From an uncultured Campylobacter sp. (GTDB lineage Bacteria > Campylobacterota > Campylobacteria > Campylobacterales > Campylobacteraceae): a stretch of 64,000 bases of DNA. This document shows, piece by piece, positions 17,635 to 26,509 of the stretch. Location of the stretch: NCBI RefSeq assembly GCF_938017775.1, contig NZ_CALIIU010000009.1:1-64000 (forward strand), given 5' to 3'. The translations under genes and the position numbers were made by a program. The notes beneath the pieces are model-generated. The model made no database searches. It had not been told where the DNA came from and worked only from the letters and a program-made list of their open reading frames with translations. The first letter of the stretch is position 1, and every line of letters begins with the position of its first letter.

Positions 17635-18624
17635 TTATCTGTACGCTTCGCCTATTGCTTCTCTTAGGCTTTTTAGTAGTTTGTCCGCGGCTTCTGCTTT
17701 GTTGCGCGTGCCGCGATTTTTACCGTTTGAAGCGCCGGGTCCCGCCCCGCTTACGCAGTCTTGCACGAAATACCACCAAAAATACCCGCCCACGTAGTTT
17801 TGCACGTAGCGCGGCATCGTATAATACCGCCTCATCATCGCCTTTCTGCTCACCTGCGTAGCGTCCGACGCCGTGTTTCCGCACTCGCCGATGCCGAGCT
17901 TCGAAGCGGGAAAGGCGCTTTGCAGATCTGTAAAAATTTCGCTCCAATCAGGCGCAAAGCCCTCGTTATCGTCCTCGTAGTAACTTACGAAAAGATAATC
18001 CAGCCCCTCCTTCATATCCTGCGGCACGAATTTTTGCAGCCACTCGCGCATCTGCGTTTTCTGCGCTCCGCTCGGCGTATAATACGCAGTAAGCGCCGTC
18101 TTAGCGCCTTTTTTGTGGATAAGCTCGAATGCCGCGATCATCTTGGCAGCGATGAAATTCGCATCATCCCCTAGCCAGCCCTCGCCGTTTATTTCGTTGC
18201 CGATCTCCCAGATCTGCACGTAGGGCGCGAGAGCAGCGAAGGCGTCCGCAAACCTCTTTTCGTAGCTTTTCACGCTTTTGTACGAGCTCATCTCGTAGGA
18301 ATCCACGGGACAAGCCATCACGTACGAAACCTCGCTAAGCCGCCTAAAAAGGGGTTCGTACTCGCGCGGGCTAATTTCTTTTGACATAACGACGCGCACG
18401 GTCGGCTTTACGGGTAGGGCTTGCAGGGCGCGCACGATGCTCTGTAGTTTCGCGCTCGAGGCGTCTTGCGCGTCATCGTACCAGCCGTCGTCGATCGTAA
18501 CGCCCCAGATGAAGTCAGATTTAAAATTTTGTTTTGAAATTTTATTTGGATTTTCGCCGTAAAGTACGCCGCAAAACAGCGCCCCGCAAAACAGCGCGAG
18601 AAATATGTGTTTGAAATAGACCAC
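17635..18624 (-). CDS. Exported glycosidase-like TIM-barrel protein (clan A type)
   Basis: The protein has a signal peptide (YFKHIFLALFCGALFCGVLYG) followed by a domain that reads like a clan-A glycoside hydrolase. An acid/base-type motif lies in WEIGNEINGEGWLG, and a second acidic strand-end motif in LGIGECGNT sits where the nucleophile is expected. Two aromatic stretches (YFWWYFVQD and DYLFVSYYEDD) would line a sugar cleft. An open frame extends to a TTG at 18693, but a GTG at 18624 has a perfect AAGGAG six bases upstream and places the signal peptide at the N terminus, so it is chosen. Family and substrate are uncertain. A secreted glycosidase is unusual for largely asaccharolytic campylobacters. 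Confidence 0.6.
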   Translation of the reverse strand: MVYFKHIFLALFCGALFCGVLYGENPNKISKQNFKSDFIWGVTIDDGWYDDAQDASSAKLQSIVRALQALPVKPTVRVVMSKEISPREYEPLFRRLSEVSYVMACPVDSYEMSSYKSVKSYEKRFADAFAALAPYVQIWEIGNEINGEGWLGDDANFIAAKMIAAFELIHKKGAKTALTAYYTPSGAQKTQMREWLQKFVPQDMKEGLDYLFVSYYEDDNEGFAPDWSEIFTDLQSAFPASKLGIGECGNTASDATQVSRKAMMRRYYTMPRYVQNYVGGYFWWYFVQDCVSGAGPGASNGKNRGTRNKAEAADKLLKSLREAIGEAYR

Positions 18625-18700
18625 GGCTTGCTCCTTGATTTGAAATTTTAAAAATTTAGCTCTCTGCTGGTCTTTCTGTGACCGATCAAGCAATCAAAAT

Positions 18701-19294
18701 TTATCTCTTGCCTCTAAGATCATAAGAATAATACGAACGAGAAAAACCCTCTACGCTGAATATAGCAAAAGCGTTAAGCGCAAGAGCCGCTAAGCTGAGC
18801 AGCACCGTAGCAGGCAGCGAAAAACGCGCCAAAAACGCATTTGCAATAGCTGCAAGTACAAGTGCGATAAAGCAATATGAAAATATCGCGACTCCGCTAG
18901 TGTCGGTAAGTTCCTGATAGAATCTATAAAAAAACAGAAACGATGCGATGAATCCCAATGCAAGTAGTATTTGAGCGATGATGCCGCCCGCTAAAAATAT
19001 AAATAACAATACGCCTATAAATATTGCCGCAAAGGCAATGGCTACGTTGCGCAAAAGGCTGCGGCTTGCGGTAAGCTTAGAGATATTATAAATGCTAAAG
19101 ATAAAAAGCACGAATGCCGCTGCGCTTAGTAATACTCCCAATCCGCCGTAAATTCCTAATAGCAATAGCACCAGTTCAGCTATAGCTTTTAAGGCGCAGG
19201 CCGCGATGAAGGTGTATTTGATGAGTGCTACTTCTTTTTCTTGAGGGTTTGAGGGCTGCTGATCTTGAGTGTGGAGGTAGTCGTTTAGGTCCAT
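18701..19294 (-). CDS. Multi-pass membrane protein of unknown function
   Basis: This 197-residue protein is mostly hydrophobic, with about six predicted helices and a short polar N terminus (MDLNDYLHTQDQQPS). The ATG follows AAGGAGCAACC. The gene lies 76 bases upstream of the glycosidase-like gene on the same strand. No motif points to a function. Confidence 0.6.
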   Translation of the reverse strand: MDLNDYLHTQDQQPSNPQEKEVALIKYTFIAACALKAIAELVLLLLGIYGGLGVLLSAAAFVLFIFSIYNISKLTASRSLLRNVAIAFAAIFIGVLLFIFLAGGIIAQILLALGFIASFLFFYRFYQELTDTSGVAIFSYCFIALVLAAIANAFLARFSLPATVLLSLAALALNAFAIFSVEGFSRSYYSYDLRGKR

Positions 19295-19560
19295 GGTTGC
19301 TCCTTGAAATTTATGTAGAAGTATATCTAAAAAACGAATAGGTAAAAATAAATTTCAAAATTTAGCGGCTCGCCGGCGTGGTATAAGGCAAGTGCCGCAC
19401 AAAGGCGGGTAAATTTAAGAGGTAAATTTTAAAATTTAGATCGGAATTTCGGCGCTGACGCGGCGGGTAAAATTTTAAGCGGGCTGTAAATTTAAAAAAG
19501 ATGTGAGATAAAATTTCGCGCAGATCTGCAAATTTAAAATCCGCAAATCCGCGCAAACCG

Positions 19561-19773
19561 CTACAAGCGTGACTCGTAGCGACGTAGCGTGTAAAGACGT
19601 TTAAGCATCTTTTTGCGAGCTGAAATTTTTTGCTTTTTGCGGACTTCCGTCATCGGCTCAAAAAATCGTCTCGCGCGAACCTCGGTAACGACTAGGTTAC
19701 GATCAGTCTGCTTCTTAAAGCGTCTGTAAGCTTCGTCAAATGATTCGTTCGGATATACCTTTACTCCAGGCAC
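19561..19773 (-). CDS. rpsU: 30S ribosomal protein S21
   Basis: This small basic protein matches bS21 over its whole length (KVYPNESFDEAYRRFKKQ, VRARRFFEPMTEVRKKQK, RLYTLRRYESRL). It binds the 30S platform near the anti-Shine-Dalgarno region. The open frame begins at a GTG at 19782, but Campylobacter S21 begins MPGIKV, which corresponds to the GTG at 19773, giving 70 residues. Both starts are GTG with modest ribosome-binding sites, so the start is tentative. Confidence 0.92.
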   Translation of the reverse strand: MPGVKVYPNESFDEAYRRFKKQTDRNLVVTEVRARRFFEPMTEVRKKQKISARKKMLKRLYTLRRYESRL

Positions 19774-19824
19774 TTTCCTCACCGCCTTTCAAAAAAATGA
19801 GTCGTGAGTTTAGCGAAAAATTCC

Positions 19825-20457
19825 TTAAATTTGCTTTTGAAGCGCTTTTTTATACTTCCACACGCTTTTGTTGTTGCGAGTATCTATCATCGAAAGCTCT
19901 AAAAGTAGGCTTTCGCTTGCTTGTACGGTAGAATTTTTAGATGCAGAATTTAAGCTTTTTAGTTTTTTAGATCCTGCCTTACCGTCGTTTGTCGCAGCGG
20001 GGCTTTGCGGTAAAATTTTACCTACCAAGATGTAATCCGGTGCGTAGATCGAGCCGCTTTCTACGGCGTGATAGCCACGGCTTACACCATCGTTGCTAAA
20101 TACGAGTTCATCTTTACTTGGGGCGTCGGTGACGACTGCTTTGCCTGAATGCAGCAATGAAATTCTAATTTTTTTGCTTAAAAATTCCGCATCCATGCCG
20201 TGTGCGTTTGTCCCGTCCAGTGGCTCGATGCCGACGACGCTGAATCTACCGCCTTTCTTACCGACGATACGCTTTGAGAGCAGATCAGCGATGCTTTCGC
20301 CCGCGATGCGCTCTAGGTACGCGTTTGGATATCCAGTATGATCTATGCCTCCGGCAAGCACCGAATTATCAGTACTTTTGGAGCCTTTAATCGCAGCGCA
20401 GCCCGCTAAAAAGGCACACAGCAAGATCACGAAAAAACTTATTTTAAAATTTTTCAT
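19825..20457 (-). CDS. LpoB-like outer-membrane lipoprotein
   Basis: This 210-residue protein has a lipoprotein signal peptide with lipobox LAGC (Cys20). The soluble part contains LLSKRIV, ISLLHSGKAVVTD, YILVGKI and a final strand LLLELSMIDTRNNKSVWKYKK, which follow the pattern of LpoB-type activators of penicillin-binding proteins and related CsgG/FlgO-like folds. A Ser/Lys/Asn-rich insertion near residue 160 is not typical. It ends 43 bases upstream of the rpsU frame. The peptidoglycan role is inferred from fold-level similarity only. Confidence 0.6.
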   Translation of the reverse strand: MKNFKISFFVILLCAFLAGCAAIKGSKSTDNSVLAGGIDHTGYPNAYLERIAGESIADLLSKRIVGKKGGRFSVVGIEPLDGTNAHGMDAEFLSKKIRISLLHSGKAVVTDAPSKDELVFSNDGVSRGYHAVESGSIYAPDYILVGKILPQSPAATNDGKAGSKKLKSLNSASKNSTVQASESLLLELSMIDTRNNKSVWKYKKALQKQI

Positions 20458-20628
20458 AGCATTTCCAAATTTTATAAAATAAACTCCGCGATTATAGCGA
20501 GATTTGGTTAAATTTCGTTTTTTATAAGCAAAATTTGTAACGGATATTCCGCTCGTTCCTTTAATTTTGAGTTAAAGATTCCTTGATATACTTTCTGCCA
20601 ATTTATTCAGAAAATTCGCGGGGTTATT

Positions 20629-22737
20629 ATGAAGAGAATCATTAAAAGAGACGGAAGTTTTCAAGAATTTCAATCCTACAAAATAAAAGATGCTATCAAA
20701 AAAGCCTACAAAAGCGTGGGTAGCGAATTTGACGAAAAAGTCTTTGATAATGTAATGAGCGCGATCGTTTTTAAAGATAAATTAAGCGTCGAAGATATTC
20801 AGGATCTCATCGAGAAAAAGCTCTTTGAAGCGGGCGATTTCGCCGTTTTGAAAAGTTTTATGATCTACCGACACACGCACAAGATGCAGCGCGAGCACAT
20901 TTTGGGGCTTGAGGAGGATACGACCTATATCAACTGCACCCAGACGGTCAATGAATACATCAGCAAGCAGGATTGGCGAATTTTGGCAAATTCCAATACC
21001 AGCTACTCAAACGCAGGCCTGATAAACAACACCGCCGGCAAGGTCATCGCAAACTACTGGCTAGATAAAATTTACTCTCGCGAGGAGGGCGCGGCACACC
21101 GAAACGGCGACTATCATATCCACGACCTGGACTGCCTTACGGCGTATTGCGCGGGCTGGAGCTTGCGCGTGCTTCTAAACGAGGGCTTTAATGGCGTGCG
21201 CGGCAGGGTCGAGAGCAAGGCGCCGAAGCATTTCCGCGAAGCGCTGTATCAGATGGCGAATTTCCTTGGAATTTTACAAAGCGAGTGGGCGGGCGCACAG
21301 GCGTTTAGCAGCTTTGATACATATCTGGCGCCATACGTTTTCCGCGATAAATTAAGCGACGATGAGGTTAAAAAGGCGATTACGAGCTTCGTATTCAACC
21401 TAAACGTTCCGGCGCGCTGGGGTCAGAGTCCGTTTACCAACGTCACCATCGATATGACCTGCCCGGATGATCTAAAAACGCAGATCCCTACGCATAACAA
21501 TGAGCATCTATTTAAAAATTTACGCGACGAGGAGCTTTTAGCAGAGGCTAAAAGGCGCGGCAAGGACTCGCTTGAGGCGATGACTTACGGCGATTTCGAG
21601 CCTGAGATGAACCGCATCGTGATCGCGTTTTACGAGGTTTTAACGACAGGTGATAAGTGCGGCCAGCCGTTTACCTTCCCGATTCCTACGGTAAATTTGA
21701 CGGAGGAGTTTGATTGGGATACTCCTGCAGCCGATGCGGTTTTTGAAAACACCGCCAAGGTAGGCTCGAGCTATTTTCAAAATTTTATCGGCTCGCAATA
21801 TATCACGAACGAAAAGGGCGAGCGCGTACCCAATCCAAAGGCGTATAAGCCGGGCGCCGTGCGCTCGATGTGCTGCCGCTTGCAGCTTGATCTGCGCGAG
21901 CTTCTTAAGCGCGGCGGAGGGCTTTTCGGGAGCGCGGAGATGACGGGAAGCATCGGCGTCGTAACTATAAATTTAGCCCGCCTAGGCTATCTGTATAAAA
22001 ATAACGAGGAGGCGCTATATGCGAGGCTGGACGAGCTTTTGGAGCTTGCTAAATCGACGCTTGAAAAGAAGCGAAAATTTGTTACCGAGATGTTCGAGCG
22101 CGGCTTGTATCCATATACGAAGCGCTATCTGCCAGGCTTTAACAACCATTTCAGCACCATCGGTATCAACGGCGCAAACGAGATGATCCGAAATTTCAGC
22201 GGCAACAAAGAGGATATTACGACGGAATTCGGGCGTAAATTTGCCCTTAAAATGGTTGAGTATCTGCGCGAGAAGATCCGCTCGTTTCAGGAGCAGACGG
22301 GCAATCTATACAATCTCGAAGCCACGCCTGCCGAGGGTACGACGTATCGCTTCGCCAAAGAGGATAAGAAGCGCTACGCAGATATCATCCAAGCGGGATT
22401 TGATAAAAACATATACTACACCAATTCGACGCAGCTTCCGGCAAATTTCGGAAGCGATCCGTTCGAGGCTCTGGCGATGCAGGACGAGCTGCAAAGCTCC
22501 TATACAGGCGGCACGGTGCTGCATCTGTATATGAAGGAGCGCATCAGCTCGGCTCAGGCGTGTAAACAGCTCGTAAAAAGCGTAGTGCAAAACTACAAAC
22601 TTCCCTATATCACGATCACGCCGATTTTCAGCGTCTGTCATAAGCACGGCTATATCGCGGGAGAGCACGAATATTGCCCAAAATGCGACGAGGAGCTGCT
22701 GGCGGAATACAAAGCCAAGCAGAGCAAGGGCGCCTAA
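20629..22737 (+). CDS. nrdD: Anaerobic ribonucleoside-triphosphate reductase, large part lacking the glycyl-radical tail
   Basis: NrdD reduces ribonucleoside triphosphates to deoxy forms without oxygen. The N terminus is an ATP-cone (MKRIIKRDGSFQEFQSYKIK). The barrel follows, with GSSYFQNFIGS, SMCCRLQLDLREL and GSIGVVTINLARLGYL. At the C terminus comes the zinc-binding segment SVCHKHGYIAGEHEYCPKC. The family normally continues for about 50 residues with the RVxGY glycyl-radical motif, but here a stop follows 17 residues after the zinc site. The missing part is encoded by the next small gene, in the same frame. A possible -10 (TATACT, 20587-20592) lies upstream. The operon continues with nrdG. 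Confidence 0.93.
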   Translation: MKRIIKRDGSFQEFQSYKIKDAIKKAYKSVGSEFDEKVFDNVMSAIVFKDKLSVEDIQDLIEKKLFEAGDFAVLKSFMIYRHTHKMQREHILGLEEDTTYINCTQTVNEYISKQDWRILANSNTSYSNAGLINNTAGKVIANYWLDKIYSREEGAAHRNGDYHIHDLDCLTAYCAGWSLRVLLNEGFNGVRGRVESKAPKHFREALYQMANFLGILQSEWAGAQAFSSFDTYLAPYVFRDKLSDDEVKKAITSFVFNLNVPARWGQSPFTNVTIDMTCPDDLKTQIPTHNNEHLFKNLRDEELLAEAKRRGKDSLEAMTYGDFEPEMNRIVIAFYEVLTTGDKCGQPFTFPIPTVNLTEEFDWDTPAADAVFENTAKVGSSYFQNFIGSQYITNEKGERVPNPKAYKPGAVRSMCCRLQLDLRELLKRGGGLFGSAEMTGSIGVVTINLARLGYLYKNNEEALYARLDELLELAKSTLEKKRKFVTEMFERGLYPYTKRYLPGFNNHFSTIGINGANEMIRNFSGNKEDITTEFGRKFALKMVEYLREKIRSFQEQTGNLYNLEATPAEGTTYRFAKEDKKRYADIIQAGFDKNIYYTNSTQLPANFGSDPFEALAMQDELQSSYTGGTVLHLYMKERISSAQACKQLVKSVVQNYKLPYITITPIFSVCHKHGYIAGEHEYCPKCDEELLAEYKAKQSKGA

Positions 22738-22776
22738 ATAGCGATTTAAATTTTAATCTTAGTGAAAGGATGGAGA

Positions 22777-22941
22777 ATGGAATTTCCAAAAGAGTTAGAA
22801 GCAAAACGCACAAAATGCGTCGTTTACACAAGAGTGATGGGCTATTTGCGCCCAGTAGAGAGCTTTAATATCGGAAAGAAGGGCGAACACAAAGAGCGCG
22901 TCTTTTTTGAAGAGAAAAAAGACAAAAAACAAATAGCCTAG
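22777..22941 (+). CDS. Separate glycyl-radical domain of anaerobic ribonucleotide reductase
   Basis: This 54-residue ORF encodes exactly the piece missing from nrdD: YTRVMGYLRPVESFNIGKKG aligns by eye with the end of E. coli NrdD (RRVCGYLG, then FNAGKQEE). Gly22 in RVMGY would be the glycyl radical made by NrdG. It is in the same frame as nrdD, 39 bases downstream, with two in-frame TAA codons between (22735-22737 and 22753-22755). It has its own ribosome-binding site (AAGGATGGAGA before ATG). It probably docks on the NrdD barrel as a separate subunit. A cleaved or decayed gene is the alternative, but the intact start, frame and motif argue for a working small protein. Confidence 0.82.
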   Translation: MEFPKELEAKRTKCVVYTRVMGYLRPVESFNIGKKGEHKERVFFEEKKDKKQIA

Positions 22942-22958
22942 TCGCCGCTACCGGCCAA

Positions 22959-23681
22959 ATGCAGCAAACGCATACGAAGCCGCCGCAAGCCTTAAACCTG
23001 CGTAATGCGCAGATTTACGAGATCACGCCGTTTACGATGCTTGATTTTCCTGACCACATCGCCGCGATCGCGTGGTTTTGCGGCTGCAATATGCGCTGCA
23101 ATTACTGCTACAACCCTCAAATCGTTACTTCAGGGGGTAAAATTTCAAACGAAGAGTTTCTGCGCTTTTTGGATGCGCGCACGGGCAAGCTTCAGGGCAT
23201 CGTATTTAGCGGCGGCGAATGCACCTGTGCGAGCGATTTTATCCCGCTGGCGCACGAAGTTAAGCAGCGCGGCTTTTTGCTCAAGGTTGATACCAACGGC
23301 TCGAATCCGCAAAAGATCGAAGAGGCGCTAAGCCTAGGGCTGATCGATTATATCGCGCTTGATTTTAAGGCGCCGCGGCAGGATTTTGAGCTCATCACGA
23401 AGTCAAGCTTATACGATAAATTTCTGCAAACTCTTAGGCTTTTGCTGCGGCAAAATTTTAAATTTGAGGTGCGCACGACCGTGCATGCCGATTTTTTAAA
23501 CGAAGTAAAGATCGAGCAGATGGCGCAAATTCTATGGAGTGAGGGCTACCGCGGCGTCTATTATCTGCAAAACTTCCTGCCTACAGGCGATAATTTCGGT
23601 AATTTAGACGCACCGCTTGCGAGCTTTGATCCAAGCAAAATCCGCACCGATCTAAAGATCGAACTTCGAAATTTTGATTAA
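22959..23681 (+). CDS. nrdG: Anaerobic ribonucleotide reductase activating enzyme (radical SAM)
   Basis: This 240-residue radical-SAM enzyme makes the glycyl radical on NrdD. The cluster motif is CNMRCNYC, giving CxxxCxxC, preceded by FTMLDFPDHIAAIAWFCG. The SAM-binding GG motif follows as VFSGGECT. The length is larger than short NrdG forms and like the pyruvate-formate-lyase-activase-like type common in epsilonproteobacteria. It starts 17 bases after the small glycyl-radical gene, so all three are one transcription unit. Confidence 0.9.
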   Translation: MQQTHTKPPQALNLRNAQIYEITPFTMLDFPDHIAAIAWFCGCNMRCNYCYNPQIVTSGGKISNEEFLRFLDARTGKLQGIVFSGGECTCASDFIPLAHEVKQRGFLLKVDTNGSNPQKIEEALSLGLIDYIALDFKAPRQDFELITKSSLYDKFLQTLRLLLRQNFKFEVRTTVHADFLNEVKIEQMAQILWSEGYRGVYYLQNFLPTGDNFGNLDAPLASFDPSKIRTDLKIELRNFD

Positions 23682-24119
23682 ATTTACGCCGTCGCGCGCG
23701 TCTTGCTGCGATGAATGCGATGAAATTTTATTTAGCGCGCCGCGCATTGTTTGGCGTATATTGAGCTGCGATAAAATTCGCCTCGCCGTTTGCCGCAGGC
23801 ATTAGCACGAAGCAAATAAACGAAATCGCACCGTAGTTCCACCTTTAAAATTTCTTTTCAAAGCTCCGTCATAAAATTTTATCATAAAGCTTTGCCGTAA
23901 AATTCCATCTCGAAATTTCGACCGTTCAGCTAGCATAAAATTTCGCCTCACTCGGCTGGCTACGGAATTCCGCCATGTGCTCCTGCCGAGCTGTGCGCGT
24001 TTTATAAAATTCCGCGCAAATTTTACGGGTGAAATTTCACGCCTTTAAATTTTACCCGCAAAGCCTTCGATAAGATTTTTTTCGTTACAATACGCCCTAA
24101 ATTTTTAAAAAGGCAAAAA
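23682..24119. other. Intergenic spacer rich in RAATTY words
   Basis: 438 bases between nrdG and nrdB without a supported gene. Variants of AAATTT and AAATTC occur roughly every 25 bases. The promoter of nrdB should lie in the last 80 bases (TTTTTTTCGTTACAATACG includes a TACAAT -10-like word). Confidence 0.5.
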
Positions 24120-25142
24120 ATGGATAGGAAAAAAATCTACAACCCCTTCTCCGACGAGACGCTTACCGATCGTAAGGTCTTCGGCGGCAATCCGCAGGGA
24201 ATTTTAAATTTTACCAAGGCGAAATATCAATGGGCGCTGAAGCTTTGGGATCTGATGGAGGCCAACACCTGGTTTCCTAAAGAGGTCGATACCACCGACG
24301 ACGTGCGCGATTATAACTTCAATCTCACAAGCGCCGAGAAGCGGATGTACGATCTCGTGTGGAGCCAGCTGATATCGATGGATAGCTTTCAGACCAACAA
24401 TCTCGCCGATAATATCAACCCTTATATCACGGCTCCGGAGATCAACGCCGTTCTCGCTCGCCAAGCCTACGAGGAGGCCAACCACAGCAAATCCTACGCC
24501 GTCATGGTAGAAGCGATCTGTGAAAATACCGATCTCATTTACGAGATGGAGAAGCACGACGATATGCTCCGCAGGAAAAACGACTACATCTCAAGCGTCT
24601 ATGAGGAGCTTGCGGGCGAGGTTAGCGATGATAAGCTGCTGCTGGCGATGGTGGCGAATCAAATTTTAGAGGGTATCTACTTCTACAGCGGCTTTACCTC
24701 GATCTATGCGCTCGCTCGCGCGGGCAAGATGCTAGGCAGCGCGCAGATGATCCGCTTCATACAGCGCGACGAGATCACGCATCTACTGCTATTTCAAAAC
24801 ATGATAAATTCCGTCCGCAAGGAGCGCGCCGATCTGTTTAACAAGCGCAACGTGGATAAAATTTACGAGATGTTTGAGACGGCGGGAAACTTAGAGATCG
24901 ATTGGGGCAAATACATCACGGACAATCAAATCATGGGCTTTACGGACGACATCATCGAAGAATACATCCACTACCTGGTCGATCAGCGCCTGCTCGCCAT
25001 CGGGCTTGAGAAGCGATACGGCGCGAAACATCCGATAAAATGGGTCGATGATTTTTCTAAATTTAATGATCAAAAGAGCAACTTTTTCGAGAGCAAGGTC
25101 ACGAACTACAGCAAAGGAAGTTTGAGTTTCGATGATTTTTAG
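24120..25142 (+). CDS. nrdB: Class I ribonucleoside-diphosphate reductase beta subunit
   Basis: This 340-residue ferritin-like protein carries the tyrosyl radical for aerobic dNTP synthesis. Metal and radical residues are visible: Asp88 in SMDSFQ, Glu119 and His122 in YEEANHSKSY, and Tyr126 of the same segment as the radical Tyr. Later ligands are in NQILEGIYFYSGF and QRDEITHLLLF. The C terminus (GSLSFDDF) is the tail that binds the alpha subunit. nrdA is not adjacent, as in other campylobacters. With nrdDG just upstream, the segment serves dNTP synthesis under both oxygen regimes. Confidence 0.93.
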   Translation: MDRKKIYNPFSDETLTDRKVFGGNPQGILNFTKAKYQWALKLWDLMEANTWFPKEVDTTDDVRDYNFNLTSAEKRMYDLVWSQLISMDSFQTNNLADNINPYITAPEINAVLARQAYEEANHSKSYAVMVEAICENTDLIYEMEKHDDMLRRKNDYISSVYEELAGEVSDDKLLLAMVANQILEGIYFYSGFTSIYALARAGKMLGSAQMIRFIQRDEITHLLLFQNMINSVRKERADLFNKRNVDKIYEMFETAGNLEIDWGKYITDNQIMGFTDDIIEEYIHYLVDQRLLAIGLEKRYGAKHPIKWVDDFSKFNDQKSNFFESKVTNYSKGSLSFDDF

Positions 25143-25718
25143 CGGATTTTGCGGTTTGAAATTTAGAGCCGTCGCGACTAGGCGCGCAGAGAGCTTTTTG
25201 ATAAAATTTAAAGGTGCAGCGACGACTTTAGCGACGGGCACTTATGGATCGCGCGCCCGCACGATTTTTACGGGCGCCTGCGCGGCAGAGGCTTTGTCTG
25301 TGCGGCCTGCAGATCCAGCGCGTGCTCTTTTACCCGAGTTCAAACGCACGCAACAAATTTTATTAGGGCGCGATTTTGCGGCAGGGTTCGGATACTCGGC
25401 GCAAATTTCATCGTTGCAGCGCGGAAGCAAAGCTCAAATTTTATCGGCCGAGCTCGGCGTCGCGGAGCGAATTTTTTCGGCGCGACGCGGGGGCGCGACG
25501 GGCGTTATATCGTCGCGATATGATCGCACAGCAAGTATCTCCTCAGCAAAATTTTTAAAATTTAGCCGCGCTATGTACCGCAAAAATGCAGCATACGCTC
25601 CTTCGGCGCGGCTTAGGCGCTCGGGCAGCATTTTTCAAAATTTTAACAGCTTAGAATTTAAACGGAGTGAAAATTTCCGCGGCTTTAAATTCGGATCAAA
25701 TTTAATCGGGAGCGCGTT
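25143..25718. other. Intergenic spacer with a long open but non-genic frame
   Basis: A 199-codon open frame (25132-25731) spans this spacer, but its translation is Arg/Ser/Ala-rich with no motif, and it overlaps both real genes. It is RAATTY-rich like other spacers. I treat it as non-coding. Confidence 0.55.
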
Positions 25719-26354
25719 ATGGTCTCGCTAGAGCGGCTTCGCTGTGAAAAGATGGCGAACGACATCGCCGAGCAGGTGAGTTTAAATCCGGCGCTTTTTG
25801 AGGCGTTTTGCAGCGTCGCTAGAAGCGAGTTCGCCCCACTCGGCGCGCACGCTTTCAGCCTTAACGCGCAGCCCATTTTGGCCAGCCAGTGGATCAGCTC
25901 GCCGCTGACGGTCGCGCGCATGACGATGGCGCTAAGCGTGGATCCGAAGGTCGAGAAAATTTTAGAGATCGGCTGCGGCAGCGGCTATCAAGCGGCGATT
26001 TTAAGCAGGATGGTTCATCGCGTCTTTGCCGTCGAGCGCGTCGAGCGGCTGGTGGGCGAGGCGAAAAGGCACTTTGCGAATCTTGGGATTTCAAATATCA
26101 GCCTGCGTCACGACGACGGCAACGCGGGGTGGAAAAATTTCGCCCCTTTCGATAGGATATTGCTCTCCGCGTGCGCCGAGCGGATCGACGAACGGCTGTT
26201 TGCGCAGCTGGCAATCGGCGGAATTTTGGTTGCTCCGATGAATAGAGGCGGCTCGCAAAAGATCGTTAGATTTAGTAAAATTTCGCCGTCCGAGATCAAA
26301 GAAGAGGAGCTTGGCGCCTGCGAGTTCGTCCCGCTGGTGCAGGGTCGCGGATAG
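25719..26354 (+). CDS. pcm: Protein-L-isoaspartate O-methyltransferase
   Basis: This 211-residue SAM-dependent enzyme repairs isoaspartyl residues in aged proteins. Motifs are the substrate-side QPILASQWISSPLTVA, SAM motif I ILEIGCGSGYQAAIL and VFAVERVERL. The downstream strand FDRILLSACAERI and GGILVAPM complete the Rossmann fold. The start ATG has GGGAG upstream. It lies after nrdB, separated by a long spacer. Confidence 0.9.
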   Translation: MVSLERLRCEKMANDIAEQVSLNPALFEAFCSVARSEFAPLGAHAFSLNAQPILASQWISSPLTVARMTMALSVDPKVEKILEIGCGSGYQAAILSRMVHRVFAVERVERLVGEAKRHFANLGISNISLRHDDGNAGWKNFAPFDRILLSACAERIDERLFAQLAIGGILVAPMNRGGSQKIVRFSKISPSEIKEEELGACEFVPLVQGRG

Positions 26355-26509
26355 ATCTAGCGCGCAGTAAATTTTAAAATTTCCTACCGCTTCCTAACGC
26401 GTAAATTTAATAAAATTTGCTTTCGCGCTCCGTCGCGAGATCAGAGTTTTATTAATTATTTATTTAAATTCAAGTACAATACACAATTTTAATCTTTCAA
26501 GGATGAGTC

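Noticed and set aside
25132..25731. 199-codon open frame between nrdB and pcm
   Set aside because: It overlaps two real genes, has no motif and is built from spacer-type AAATTT words.
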